Shown: piece by piece, positions 29,526 to 37,282 of the stretch
How positions within the stretch are numbered: position 1 is the first letter of the stretch
How the letters are laid out: each line of letters starts with the position of its first letter
IMG/VR virus record: IMGVR_UViG_3300035698_011651
Location: 1-64,000 of that record
From: a virus
Strand: one strand, 5' to 3'
Length of the DNA stretch: 64,000 nt
Notes under the pieces: generated by a model
Database searches by the model: none
What the model was told of the DNA's origin: nothing
What the model saw: the letters and a program-made list of their open reading frames with translations, nothing else
Program-made: the position numbers and the translations under genes

Positions 29526-30302
29526 CTACTTCTTAGGCGCTGGAAGATACTTCTTATTCGGCTTAGGCAGTGGACGATACTGCACCTCCTGCAGCGACTC
29601 CATAAGACCCTGACTGCATTCACTCTGGGACATTATCTTGGCAGAAAGGCTTCCACGCAACCTGCGCTCATACGCACCAAGATTTTGTTTACGGCGACGC
29701 AATTCCCGTATGCCCTTCTCCAAATCGGTACGCTCCTTAGCTACAGCGATTACAGCCTGCTGCGCTTTACGGATGGCATCGCTAGGATTAACTGTACAGA
29801 CGATTTCAGTCCGTGAATGATAACCATTTTCACCAAATGCTATCTTAAACCTAAATACGTCATCGAACGTAACATCGGAAGGCTTAAACTGCGGAATCTC
29901 CATACTTTTTAGCTTGATAGTATCCACTCCCTTAATTCTGTACAGCTGAGCTGCAATACGCTTGGCGTCCTTAACTGCAGCGACGGCTTTCTTGTTGACA
30001 ACCTTCTTCTGGAAAGAAGCGATAGTGGATTCCACAGTCTTCTTTACCTTAGCCGCAGCCTCGTCACAGGATTCCAGTGCCCTATCATATTCTCCGAGAG
30101 ACTCCTCAAGCTGGCCCTCAAGAGCAGAAACCAGAACGTTAATACCATGTTCGCCCAGCCGTTCACTCTGTTCCACTGCAAGCTCTGCAGTAACTATAGA
30201 GGCGTTAGCCTTAACAAGACCTCGTTCCTCAATAATACCTTCAACAACACTGTCAGCTAGCTTATCTTTGGCCTTCGCACTTACTGCTTCTTTATTACTC
30301 AT
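29526..30302 (-). CDS. Coiled-coil-rich protein, left copy
   Basis: Mirror of 36447..37223. Confidence 0.7.
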   Translation of the reverse strand: MSNKEAVSAKAKDKLADSVVEGIIEERGLVKANASIVTAELAVEQSERLGEHGINVLVSALEGQLEESLGEYDRALESCDEAAAKVKKTVESTIASFQKKVVNKKAVAAVKDAKRIAAQLYRIKGVDTIKLKSMEIPQFKPSDVTFDDVFRFKIAFGENGYHSRTEIVCTVNPSDAIRKAQQAVIAVAKERTDLEKGIRELRRRKQNLGAYERRLRGSLSAKIMSQSECSQGLMESLQEVQYRPLPKPNKKYLPAPKK

Positions 30303-30858
30303 TGATCATTTCTCCTCTGAGACTTACACACCGTATTCCAAGCTCACGGTTGAGAACCTCGTCGATTCCGGTGGATACCGCCCCCACGGGCGATGTAGTT
30401 CCACATTTCTTACAAAATACTTCAGATACTGCTTTCACCCAACTACGCATTAACTTGCCAGTAGACCTATCTACCATCCAGATAGCCTCTCCCATCTCAG
30501 TGGAGAAACCTTCTTTACTGACAATAAACACTTTGCCGTCTGTTGGCTCTATGGCAAAGCACCGAGGACATATAAGACTGCCCTTATGGACTATAATGGT
30601 GCTGATAGTCTCCGTTCCCCTACAAACTTGCAAATTCACCCCCGCAGACTGCTTCGCTATACCAAAGGTGAGCGCAGCATACAAACACTGCCTACCCGCA
30701 AGCTCGGCCGCGCACGGAGTAGAAAAGTCATAATGGTCTGGGAATGGGGCACCATTGTCCATCTCGCCGACACTGCCTGCAAGATAGTCCATGGTTTGTG
30801 GCACTCTACCGAGAAGCTCATCGATAGTAAACGGCTGCATCTTAAAATAGAACGACAT
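30295..30858 (-). CDS. Unknown protein with two CxxC pairs, left copy
   Basis: Mirror of 35891..36454. Confidence 0.7.
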   Translation of the reverse strand: MSFYFKMQPFTIDELLGRVPQTMDYLAGSVGEMDNGAPFPDHYDFSTPCAAELAGRQCLYAALTFGIAKQSAGVNLQVCRGTETISTIIVHKGSLICPRCFAIEPTDGKVFIVSKEGFSTEMGEAIWMVDRSTGKLMRSWVKAVSEVFCKKCGTTSPVGAVSTGIDEVLNRELGIRCVSLRGEMINE

Positions 30859-30872
30859 TGGCTCCTCCAATG
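30856..30872 (-). promoter_or_regulatory. Shine-Dalgarno-in-loop hairpin, left copy
   Basis: Mirror of 35877..35893. Confidence 0.35.
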
Positions 30873-30884
30873 CTGCCTATATCA

Positions 30885-31031
30885 CTAGTCAGTGTCTATT
30901 CGTTCACTCTCTAATGAAATATTTCCACACTCGGAACAACGCAGCCAGGTATACATCTTATTCCCCTCCGTGGCCTTGTGTAATTCTTGCTGGTTGTCTT
31001 CTTCACGACAACACTCGTTGTCAATAATCAC
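30885..31031 (-). CDS. 48-residue CxxC protein, left copy
   Basis: Mirror of 35718..35864. Confidence 0.55.
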   Translation of the reverse strand: MIIDNECCREEDNQQELHKATEGNKMYTWLRCSECGNISLESERIDTD

Positions 31032-31516
31032 AGAATCATCTCCTCTACATAGTCGTCGTCACACGTCTTTTTATGACATTTACCAAAATCGTAATCAGCA
31101 TCATAGACTTTCCATGGGCCATAATCCAGTAACTCCCCTGCACATTCTACTAATAAATGGCCGTTATCACTAAATCTATGTGGAAGCTTTGATCCCTCTA
31201 CGCTATATACCGCACATAAACTCACCTCACATAGCATAAGCCTTAACGGCTTCCCTATGGATGTTATAACTGACAACATCCTGCCGTCACTGCCCGCAAG
31301 AAAACAAGCCCTACGCCCACAGCCAAGCATCCGCTCAGCTCTGGTACGGTGAGCTGGGAGTAACTCAATACATAGGTGTTTATCACGTAAACCTTCAAGC
31401 ATTAGCCTTAAAATCTCCACATGGCGTACTGCTTTATCATTCTCAAGCATTAAATGCATGATAATCAAAAGCAGTACGCACAGGAACAACGGTGATATGG
31501 CCTCGACTATGCTCAA
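31028..31516 (-). CDS. Small membrane-anchored protein, left copy
   Basis: Mirror of 35233..35721; TTG start at 31516. Confidence 0.65.
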   Translation of the reverse strand: MSIVEAISPLFLCVLLLIIMHLMLENDKAVRHVEILRLMLEGLRDKHLCIELLPAHRTRAERMLGCGRRACFLAGSDGRMLSVITSIGKPLRLMLCEVSLCAVYSVEGSKLPHRFSDNGHLLVECAGELLDYGPWKVYDADYDFGKCHKKTCDDDYVEEMIL

Positions 31517-31519
31517 GAG

Positions 31520-32353
31520 CTATCCTTTACTCTTCTTGCCTTTGAGAGCCTTCTCTGCCTTATCAATTTTCCCCTCGGCTGCCTTCAACTCTTTTAGCAG
31601 TACATCGATAACCTTAGCATTCTCTGCTGCCAACTCAAGCGCTTCTTTTACCGCACTCTTATGCAAAACAATGCCTTCATTATCACACTTTTGAAGAAGC
31701 TTTATGCCGATAGTAGCCATGCCGATAGACTCAGAGTAATCCTTTGTCTTGGCCATAAACAACTGCAAGCCCTTAGCTGGGTCCTCTGCTTGCTTATCCC
31801 TAGCTTTACGCTTTGCACTGCGCGTACTCTTGGCCCTCTTGGTAAGGAACCCTGGCTTCTGCGTGGATTCCTCTTCAATAGCAGTAATTAATCCAGCCAC
31901 AGTAAGCTTCTCTGACACCACCCTGTTGGCCATGTCTTTGCGGTCCTCGTTACTACGCACAGCCACAAGCCTAACAATATGAGACAGCGTTAGACCTCGA
32001 TTAATTAGCTTTCCGAACTCGCCTTTGGTCCAGGCCCGAACAATGAGTAAAGTGTTATAGATATAGGTGACATTAGTATTGCAGTCCCCAGCAAAACGCT
32101 TTATATTACGTTCATCATTCTGATCCGCAAACAGCCTCTTAGCATATAAACCTACGTCATACAACTTAGGTAATGCCTCCTTGTTGGCTTTATCAGAGAT
32201 AGCCATATACTCACGCATTACTAATCGCGCGCCTTCTACACAGGCTTTGTACTCCTTCTCATCCATATTCTTAGGAACAAGAAGCTTACTTCCTCCGGCC
32301 GTCGTCGTGGCTGCAGCCGCTTGACGTACCAGATTATCATTTTCTTTTTCCAT
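31520..32353 (-). CDS. Helical DUF1016/ParB-resembling protein, left copy
   Basis: Mirror of 34396..35229. Confidence 0.7.
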   Translation of the reverse strand: MEKENDNLVRQAAAATTTAGGSKLLVPKNMDEKEYKACVEGARLVMREYMAISDKANKEALPKLYDVGLYAKRLFADQNDERNIKRFAGDCNTNVTYIYNTLLIVRAWTKGEFGKLINRGLTLSHIVRLVAVRSNEDRKDMANRVVSEKLTVAGLITAIEEESTQKPGFLTKRAKSTRSAKRKARDKQAEDPAKGLQLFMAKTKDYSESIGMATIGIKLLQKCDNEGIVLHKSAVKEALELAAENAKVIDVLLKELKAAEGKIDKAEKALKGKKSKG

Positions 32354-32356
32354 CAT

Positions 32357-33289
32357 TTACCTCCCTATATTAATACAATCTTTTACGGACAGCATCCCAT
32401 TCAGCTGATCCTGTATAATCACTGTTTCATTGATAATACTTTCACACTGCTCCAGCAAATCTCCAATCTCAGATACTGGTAATTGCCCGCTTGTAGCCTT
32501 CTTAACCGCGTACAGCTTAGACCTCACACCGTCAATCATGACGTTATAAGAACTAGGTATCAACGAAGGCCGTGGGTTATCAATAGCTTCCTTGGACTCC
32601 TCATCCAAAGGCTTCATCGGGAAAGCATAACTACCTGAACATACCTTCAGTTTGTCAGGAGTGGAGGGCTTAGACATCTCAGCTTCAAAGCTACTGGCGT
32701 TATCAACCATTTTATCTTCATGCCACCCCAAGCCTCGGTTCAGATCCTCCCAGGCAATCTCCTTCTCAGAACTGGAATAATTTATTTTATACCAATTCCT
32801 GACATACAGCTGATATTGCGCCCTGATCAAAGGATCACACTTGGATAACGGTATATGATGTATGACCGTACTCTCCCTGTGCTGATAGTCCATCGTGGCA
32901 AACACCCAATACGTGTGTAATGTCTTACCACAGAAAGTCCTGCCCTCATCCCTTTCAGACACCAACGCCAGAGCATCAATACATCTGGAATGGTCCTGCG
33001 GAGTCCAGCAACCTGATAGCAGCTTATCGACTTGGCCACACACTGACAAACCAAATACGTATCGTTGCTCCCTTGCCGTGGCAAAATCAGCTAATACTTT
33101 ACTGGGCTTACCACCGGTAGTAGCAATCATCTGTGACACTTCGGATATCTTAAGGTTATCCCAGTTTAACCTGAGCTGATCAACACACCGCTTAACATCC
33201 AACTCATAGAACGTAGCTACAGCCGTCTGCGACGTCCAGGTTGGCGGTACCCACCTGTATTTCCTCTGTTTAATTAGCTCATTCGCCAT
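32357..33289 (-). CDS. Unknown protein, first gene of left arm
   Basis: Mirror of 33460..34392; start at 33289, 85 bases left of the axis. Confidence 0.75.
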   Translation of the reverse strand: MANELIKQRKYRWVPPTWTSQTAVATFYELDVKRCVDQLRLNWDNLKISEVSQMIATTGGKPSKVLADFATAREQRYVFGLSVCGQVDKLLSGCWTPQDHSRCIDALALVSERDEGRTFCGKTLHTYWVFATMDYQHRESTVIHHIPLSKCDPLIRAQYQLYVRNWYKINYSSSEKEIAWEDLNRGLGWHEDKMVDNASSFEAEMSKPSTPDKLKVCSGSYAFPMKPLDEESKEAIDNPRPSLIPSSYNVMIDGVRSKLYAVKKATSGQLPVSEIGDLLEQCESIINETVIIQDQLNGMLSVKDCINIGR

Positions 33290-33326
33290 CAGGTATTTCC
33301 CCCCTGAACCGTCTACACTTAAACCT

Positions 33327-33355
33327 ATTATAAATGGGCCTAAGAGTATCAACAA
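33327..33355 (-). promoter_or_regulatory. Probable promoter at arm tip, leftward
   Basis: Mirror of the promoter at 33394..33422: -10 TATAAT complement at 33327..33332 and -35 at 33350..33355. The two promoters diverge from the axis. Confidence 0.45.
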
Positions 33356-33393
33356 GCTCCTGTCGCTCTTTAATATTAAAGAGCGACAGGAGC

Positions 33394-33422
33394 TTGTTGA
33401 TACTCTTAGGCCCATTTATAAT
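33394..33422 (+). promoter_or_regulatory. Probable promoter at arm tip, rightward
   Basis: A perfect -10 hexamer TATAAT lies at 33417..33422, with TTGTTG at 33394..33399 after a 17-base spacer. The -35 matches the consensus at three of six positions, so it is weak. It sits about 20 bases from the palindrome axis and would start transcription some 30 bases before the first gene. Confidence 0.45.
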
Positions 33423-33459
33423 AGGTTTAAGTGTAGACGGTTCAGGGGGGAAATACCTG

Positions 33460-34392
33460 ATGGCGAATGAGCTAATTAAACAGAGGAAATACAGGTGGGT
33501 ACCGCCAACCTGGACGTCGCAGACGGCTGTAGCTACGTTCTATGAGTTGGATGTTAAGCGGTGTGTTGATCAGCTCAGGTTAAACTGGGATAACCTTAAG
33601 ATATCCGAAGTGTCACAGATGATTGCTACTACCGGTGGTAAGCCCAGTAAAGTATTAGCTGATTTTGCCACGGCAAGGGAGCAACGATACGTATTTGGTT
33701 TGTCAGTGTGTGGCCAAGTCGATAAGCTGCTATCAGGTTGCTGGACTCCGCAGGACCATTCCAGATGTATTGATGCTCTGGCGTTGGTGTCTGAAAGGGA
33801 TGAGGGCAGGACTTTCTGTGGTAAGACATTACACACGTATTGGGTGTTTGCCACGATGGACTATCAGCACAGGGAGAGTACGGTCATACATCATATACCG
33901 TTATCCAAGTGTGATCCTTTGATCAGGGCGCAATATCAGCTGTATGTCAGGAATTGGTATAAAATAAATTATTCCAGTTCTGAGAAGGAGATTGCCTGGG
34001 AGGATCTGAACCGAGGCTTGGGGTGGCATGAAGATAAAATGGTTGATAACGCCAGTAGCTTTGAAGCTGAGATGTCTAAGCCCTCCACTCCTGACAAACT
34101 GAAGGTATGTTCAGGTAGTTATGCTTTCCCGATGAAGCCTTTGGATGAGGAGTCCAAGGAAGCTATTGATAACCCACGGCCTTCGTTGATACCTAGTTCT
34201 TATAACGTCATGATTGACGGTGTGAGGTCTAAGCTGTACGCGGTTAAGAAGGCTACAAGCGGGCAATTACCAGTATCTGAGATTGGAGATTTGCTGGAGC
34301 AGTGTGAAAGTATTATCAATGAAACAGTGATTATACAGGATCAGCTGAATGGGATGCTGTCCGTAAAAGATTGTATTAATATAGGGAGGTAA
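33460..34392 (+). CDS. Unknown protein, first gene of right arm
   Basis: 310 residues. I do not recognise a family. The ATG at 33460 is chosen because an AGGGGGG ribosome site precedes it. The frame stays open back to 33334, but that extension would cross the palindrome axis and borrow its first codons from the opposite arm, which is not credible for a gene at a genome end. The protein is soluble, mixed alpha/beta in composition, with scattered cysteines and no obvious motif. It is the gene nearest the centre (85 bases from the axis) and its stop abuts the next gene, so it starts the first operon. Terminal position makes a role in early infection or end maintenance conceivable, but nothing in the sequence shows it. 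Confidence 0.75.
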   Translation: MANELIKQRKYRWVPPTWTSQTAVATFYELDVKRCVDQLRLNWDNLKISEVSQMIATTGGKPSKVLADFATAREQRYVFGLSVCGQVDKLLSGCWTPQDHSRCIDALALVSERDEGRTFCGKTLHTYWVFATMDYQHRESTVIHHIPLSKCDPLIRAQYQLYVRNWYKINYSSSEKEIAWEDLNRGLGWHEDKMVDNASSFEAEMSKPSTPDKLKVCSGSYAFPMKPLDEESKEAIDNPRPSLIPSSYNVMIDGVRSKLYAVKKATSGQLPVSEIGDLLEQCESIINETVIIQDQLNGMLSVKDCINIGR

Positions 34393-34395
34393 ATG

Positions 34396-35229
34396 ATGGA
34401 AAAAGAAAATGATAATCTGGTACGTCAAGCGGCTGCAGCCACGACGACGGCCGGAGGAAGTAAGCTTCTTGTTCCTAAGAATATGGATGAGAAGGAGTAC
34501 AAAGCCTGTGTAGAAGGCGCGCGATTAGTAATGCGTGAGTATATGGCTATCTCTGATAAAGCCAACAAGGAGGCATTACCTAAGTTGTATGACGTAGGTT
34601 TATATGCTAAGAGGCTGTTTGCGGATCAGAATGATGAACGTAATATAAAGCGTTTTGCTGGGGACTGCAATACTAATGTCACCTATATCTATAACACTTT
34701 ACTCATTGTTCGGGCCTGGACCAAAGGCGAGTTCGGAAAGCTAATTAATCGAGGTCTAACGCTGTCTCATATTGTTAGGCTTGTGGCTGTGCGTAGTAAC
34801 GAGGACCGCAAAGACATGGCCAACAGGGTGGTGTCAGAGAAGCTTACTGTGGCTGGATTAATTACTGCTATTGAAGAGGAATCCACGCAGAAGCCAGGGT
34901 TCCTTACCAAGAGGGCCAAGAGTACGCGCAGTGCAAAGCGTAAAGCTAGGGATAAGCAAGCAGAGGACCCAGCTAAGGGCTTGCAGTTGTTTATGGCCAA
35001 GACAAAGGATTACTCTGAGTCTATCGGCATGGCTACTATCGGCATAAAGCTTCTTCAAAAGTGTGATAATGAAGGCATTGTTTTGCATAAGAGTGCGGTA
35101 AAAGAAGCGCTTGAGTTGGCAGCAGAGAATGCTAAGGTTATCGATGTACTGCTAAAAGAGTTGAAGGCAGCCGAGGGGAAAATTGATAAGGCAGAGAAGG
35201 CTCTCAAAGGCAAGAAGAGTAAAGGATAG
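34396..35229 (+). CDS. Helical protein resembling YhcG/DUF1016 N-terminal or ParB-like regions
   Basis: 277 residues. Two adjacent ATG codons follow the previous stop. The second (34396) has the better spacing from AGGGAGG. The middle (about 75-165) is predicted helical, with a pattern of the type LTLSHIVRLVAVRSNEDRKD followed by a segment ending in an ITAIEEE-like helix, which recalls the helical N-terminal domain of DUF1016/YhcG proteins and some plasmid ParB-like proteins. The rest is lysine-rich, with a C-terminal coiled-coil-like stretch (about 225-275). A DNA-binding or partition role is a guess from this resemblance. It sits in the terminal operon directly after the first gene. Confidence 0.7.
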   Translation: MEKENDNLVRQAAAATTTAGGSKLLVPKNMDEKEYKACVEGARLVMREYMAISDKANKEALPKLYDVGLYAKRLFADQNDERNIKRFAGDCNTNVTYIYNTLLIVRAWTKGEFGKLINRGLTLSHIVRLVAVRSNEDRKDMANRVVSEKLTVAGLITAIEEESTQKPGFLTKRAKSTRSAKRKARDKQAEDPAKGLQLFMAKTKDYSESIGMATIGIKLLQKCDNEGIVLHKSAVKEALELAAENAKVIDVLLKELKAAEGKIDKAEKALKGKKSKG

Positions 35230-35232
35230 CTC

Positions 35233-35721
35233 TTGAGCATAGTCGAGGCCATATCACCGTTGTTCCTGTGCGTACTGCTTTTGATTATCATGCATTTAAT
35301 GCTTGAGAATGATAAAGCAGTACGCCATGTGGAGATTTTAAGGCTAATGCTTGAAGGTTTACGTGATAAACACCTATGTATTGAGTTACTCCCAGCTCAC
35401 CGTACCAGAGCTGAGCGGATGCTTGGCTGTGGGCGTAGGGCTTGTTTTCTTGCGGGCAGTGACGGCAGGATGTTGTCAGTTATAACATCCATAGGGAAGC
35501 CGTTAAGGCTTATGCTATGTGAGGTGAGTTTATGTGCGGTATATAGCGTAGAGGGATCAAAGCTTCCACATAGATTTAGTGATAACGGCCATTTATTAGT
35601 AGAATGTGCAGGGGAGTTACTGGATTATGGCCCATGGAAAGTCTATGATGCTGATTACGATTTTGGTAAATGTCATAAAAAGACGTGTGACGACGACTAT
35701 GTAGAGGAGATGATTCTGTGA
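35233..35721 (+). CDS. Small membrane-anchored protein of unknown function
   Basis: 162 residues from a TTG start, chosen because AAAGGA lies just upstream and because this start includes the only hydrophobic segment (about residues 7-22), a likely N-terminal membrane anchor. Starting at the downstream ATG (35290) would cut through that helix. The remainder is soluble with several Cys and His residues and an acidic end. It starts 3 bases after the preceding stop and its own stop overlaps the next start (GTGA). No family recognised. Confidence 0.65.
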   Translation: MSIVEAISPLFLCVLLLIIMHLMLENDKAVRHVEILRLMLEGLRDKHLCIELLPAHRTRAERMLGCGRRACFLAGSDGRMLSVITSIGKPLRLMLCEVSLCAVYSVEGSKLPHRFSDNGHLLVECAGELLDYGPWKVYDADYDFGKCHKKTCDDDYVEEMIL

Positions 35722-35864
35722 TTATTGACAACGAGTGTTGTCGTGAAGAAGACAACCAGCAAGAATTACACAAGGCCACGGAGGGGAATAAGATGTATAC
35801 CTGGCTGCGTTGTTCCGAGTGTGGAAATATTTCATTAGAGAGTGAACGAATAGACACTGACTAG
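35718..35864 (+). CDS. 48-residue protein with CxxC pair
   Basis: A short frame starting at GTG overlapping the previous stop (GTGA, translational coupling), with GAGGAG about 6 bases upstream. The product is acidic and carries C32 and C35 in a CxxC knuckle plus a C7-C8 pair, suggesting metal binding. Its size makes the call tentative, but the coupling and the lack of any other gene in this stretch support it. Confidence 0.55.
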   Translation: MIIDNECCREEDNQQELHKATEGNKMYTWLRCSECGNISLESERIDTD

Positions 35865-35876
35865 TGATATAGGCAG

Positions 35877-35893
35877 CATTGGAGGAGCCAATG
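35877..35893 (+). promoter_or_regulatory. Hairpin presenting a Shine-Dalgarno in its loop
   Basis: CATTGG and CCAATG pair as a 6-bp stem around a 5-base loop AGGAG. The ATG of the next gene forms part of the 3' stem. It could modulate initiation, though the stem is short and may be coincidental. Confidence 0.35.
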
Positions 35894-36454
35894 TCGTTCT
35901 ATTTTAAGATGCAGCCGTTTACTATCGATGAGCTTCTCGGTAGAGTGCCACAAACCATGGACTATCTTGCAGGCAGTGTCGGCGAGATGGACAATGGTGC
36001 CCCATTCCCAGACCATTATGACTTTTCTACTCCGTGCGCGGCCGAGCTTGCGGGTAGGCAGTGTTTGTATGCTGCGCTCACCTTTGGTATAGCGAAGCAG
36101 TCTGCGGGGGTGAATTTGCAAGTTTGTAGGGGAACGGAGACTATCAGCACCATTATAGTCCATAAGGGCAGTCTTATATGTCCTCGGTGCTTTGCCATAG
36201 AGCCAACAGACGGCAAAGTGTTTATTGTCAGTAAAGAAGGTTTCTCCACTGAGATGGGAGAGGCTATCTGGATGGTAGATAGGTCTACTGGCAAGTTAAT
36301 GCGTAGTTGGGTGAAAGCAGTATCTGAAGTATTTTGTAAGAAATGTGGAACTACATCGCCCGTGGGGGCGGTATCCACCGGAATCGACGAGGTTCTCAAC
36401 CGTGAGCTTGGAATACGGTGTGTAAGTCTCAGAGGAGAAATGATCAATGAGTAA
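35891..36454 (+). CDS. Unknown protein with split CxxC zinc-ribbon-like pairs
   Basis: 187 residues. ATG 35891 is preferred over an in-frame TTG 12 bases upstream because GGAGGAG precedes it at proper spacing. C97/C100 (CPRC) and C139/C142 (CKKC) form two CxxC pairs about 40 residues apart, the layout of a zinc ribbon with a beta-rich insert. The N-terminal half has no recognisable motif. It overlaps the next gene by 8 bases. A nucleic-acid-binding role is possible but not shown. Confidence 0.7.
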   Translation: MSFYFKMQPFTIDELLGRVPQTMDYLAGSVGEMDNGAPFPDHYDFSTPCAAELAGRQCLYAALTFGIAKQSAGVNLQVCRGTETISTIIVHKGSLICPRCFAIEPTDGKVFIVSKEGFSTEMGEAIWMVDRSTGKLMRSWVKAVSEVFCKKCGTTSPVGAVSTGIDEVLNRELGIRCVSLRGEMINE

Positions 36455-37223
36455 TAAAGAAGCAGTAAGTGCGAAGGCCAAAGATAAGCTAGCTGACAGT
36501 GTTGTTGAAGGTATTATTGAGGAACGAGGTCTTGTTAAGGCTAACGCCTCTATAGTTACTGCAGAGCTTGCAGTGGAACAGAGTGAACGGCTGGGCGAAC
36601 ATGGTATTAACGTTCTGGTTTCTGCTCTTGAGGGCCAGCTTGAGGAGTCTCTCGGAGAATATGATAGGGCACTGGAATCCTGTGACGAGGCTGCGGCTAA
36701 GGTAAAGAAGACTGTGGAATCCACTATCGCTTCTTTCCAGAAGAAGGTTGTCAACAAGAAAGCCGTCGCTGCAGTTAAGGACGCCAAGCGTATTGCAGCT
36801 CAGCTGTACAGAATTAAGGGAGTGGATACTATCAAGCTAAAAAGTATGGAGATTCCGCAGTTTAAGCCTTCCGATGTTACGTTCGATGACGTATTTAGGT
36901 TTAAGATAGCATTTGGTGAAAATGGTTATCATTCACGGACTGAAATCGTCTGTACAGTTAATCCTAGCGATGCCATCCGTAAAGCGCAGCAGGCTGTAAT
37001 CGCTGTAGCTAAGGAGCGTACCGATTTGGAGAAGGGCATACGGGAATTGCGTCGCCGTAAACAAAATCTTGGTGCGTATGAGCGCAGGTTGCGTGGAAGC
37101 CTTTCTGCCAAGATAATGTCCCAGAGTGAATGCAGTCAGGGTCTTATGGAGTCGCTGCAGGAGGTGCAGTATCGTCCACTGCCTAAGCCGAATAAGAAGT
37201 ATCTTCCAGCGCCTAAGAAGTAG
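36447..37223 (+). CDS. Coiled-coil-rich protein of unknown function
   Basis: 258 residues. The first 120 are Ala/Glu/Lys-rich and strongly helical, the middle (about 125-175) is a short globular part, and 175-230 is a second basic helix. The C-terminus is Pro/Lys-rich. The architecture suggests an oligomeric or scaffolding protein. The start overlaps the preceding stop, and the gene ends 21 bases before a terminator, so it is the last gene of the terminal operon. Confidence 0.7.
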   Translation: MSNKEAVSAKAKDKLADSVVEGIIEERGLVKANASIVTAELAVEQSERLGEHGINVLVSALEGQLEESLGEYDRALESCDEAAAKVKKTVESTIASFQKKVVNKKAVAAVKDAKRIAAQLYRIKGVDTIKLKSMEIPQFKPSDVTFDDVFRFKIAFGENGYHSRTEIVCTVNPSDAIRKAQQAVIAVAKERTDLEKGIRELRRRKQNLGAYERRLRGSLSAKIMSQSECSQGLMESLQEVQYRPLPKPNKKYLPAPKK

Positions 37224-37244
37224 TGTTGGAGTAAATGGAATAAT

Positions 37245-37271
37245 TAGGCGCCCTTCGGGGCGCCTATTTTT
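37245..37271 (+). terminator. Rho-independent terminator
   Basis: AGGCGCCC and GGGCGCCT pair around a TTCG tetraloop, extended by one T-A pair and followed by TTTTT. It closes the arm-tip operon 21 bases after its last stop. Confidence 0.9.
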
Positions 37272-37282
37272 ATGGAGGATTG

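Larger units (their letters stand above)
2749..33374. repeat. Left arm of giant perfect palindrome
   Basis: This arm is the reverse complement of 33375..64000. All coding regions mirror at x to 66749-x without a single coordinate shift, so there are no indels between arms, and the products are identical. The two arms abut with no spacer. Bases 1..2748 are the continuation of this arm whose partner would lie outside the window. Whether two copies exist in the molecule, or the contig reads through a hairpin end, cannot be decided from sequence alone. Confidence 0.98.
33290..33459. other. Palindrome centre, candidate hairpin telomere or head-to-head junction
   Basis: These 170 bases separate the two divergent first start codons. 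They form a perfect palindrome whose axis falls between 33374 and 33375 in the core TTTAATATTAAA (33369..33380), with AATATT at the exact centre. There is no unpaired spacer. Flanking the core is GAGCGACAGG and its complement, then on each side a promoter-like pair. Known protelomerase sites and poxvirus concatemer junctions are also axially symmetric, which is why a telomere role is inferred. An assembly fold-back would look the same. Confidence 0.55.

Noticed and set aside
33334-33459. N-terminal extension of the first gene back across the palindrome axis (and the same on the other strand)
   Set aside because: It would use codons from the opposite arm, has no ribosome site, and exists only because the axis sequence lacks stops. 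The ATG at 33460 has a good site.
33460-34392. Protelomerase candidate at the arm tip
   Set aside because: At 310 residues it is much shorter than known protelomerases and shows no tyrosine-recombinase R-H-R-Y pattern that I can see.
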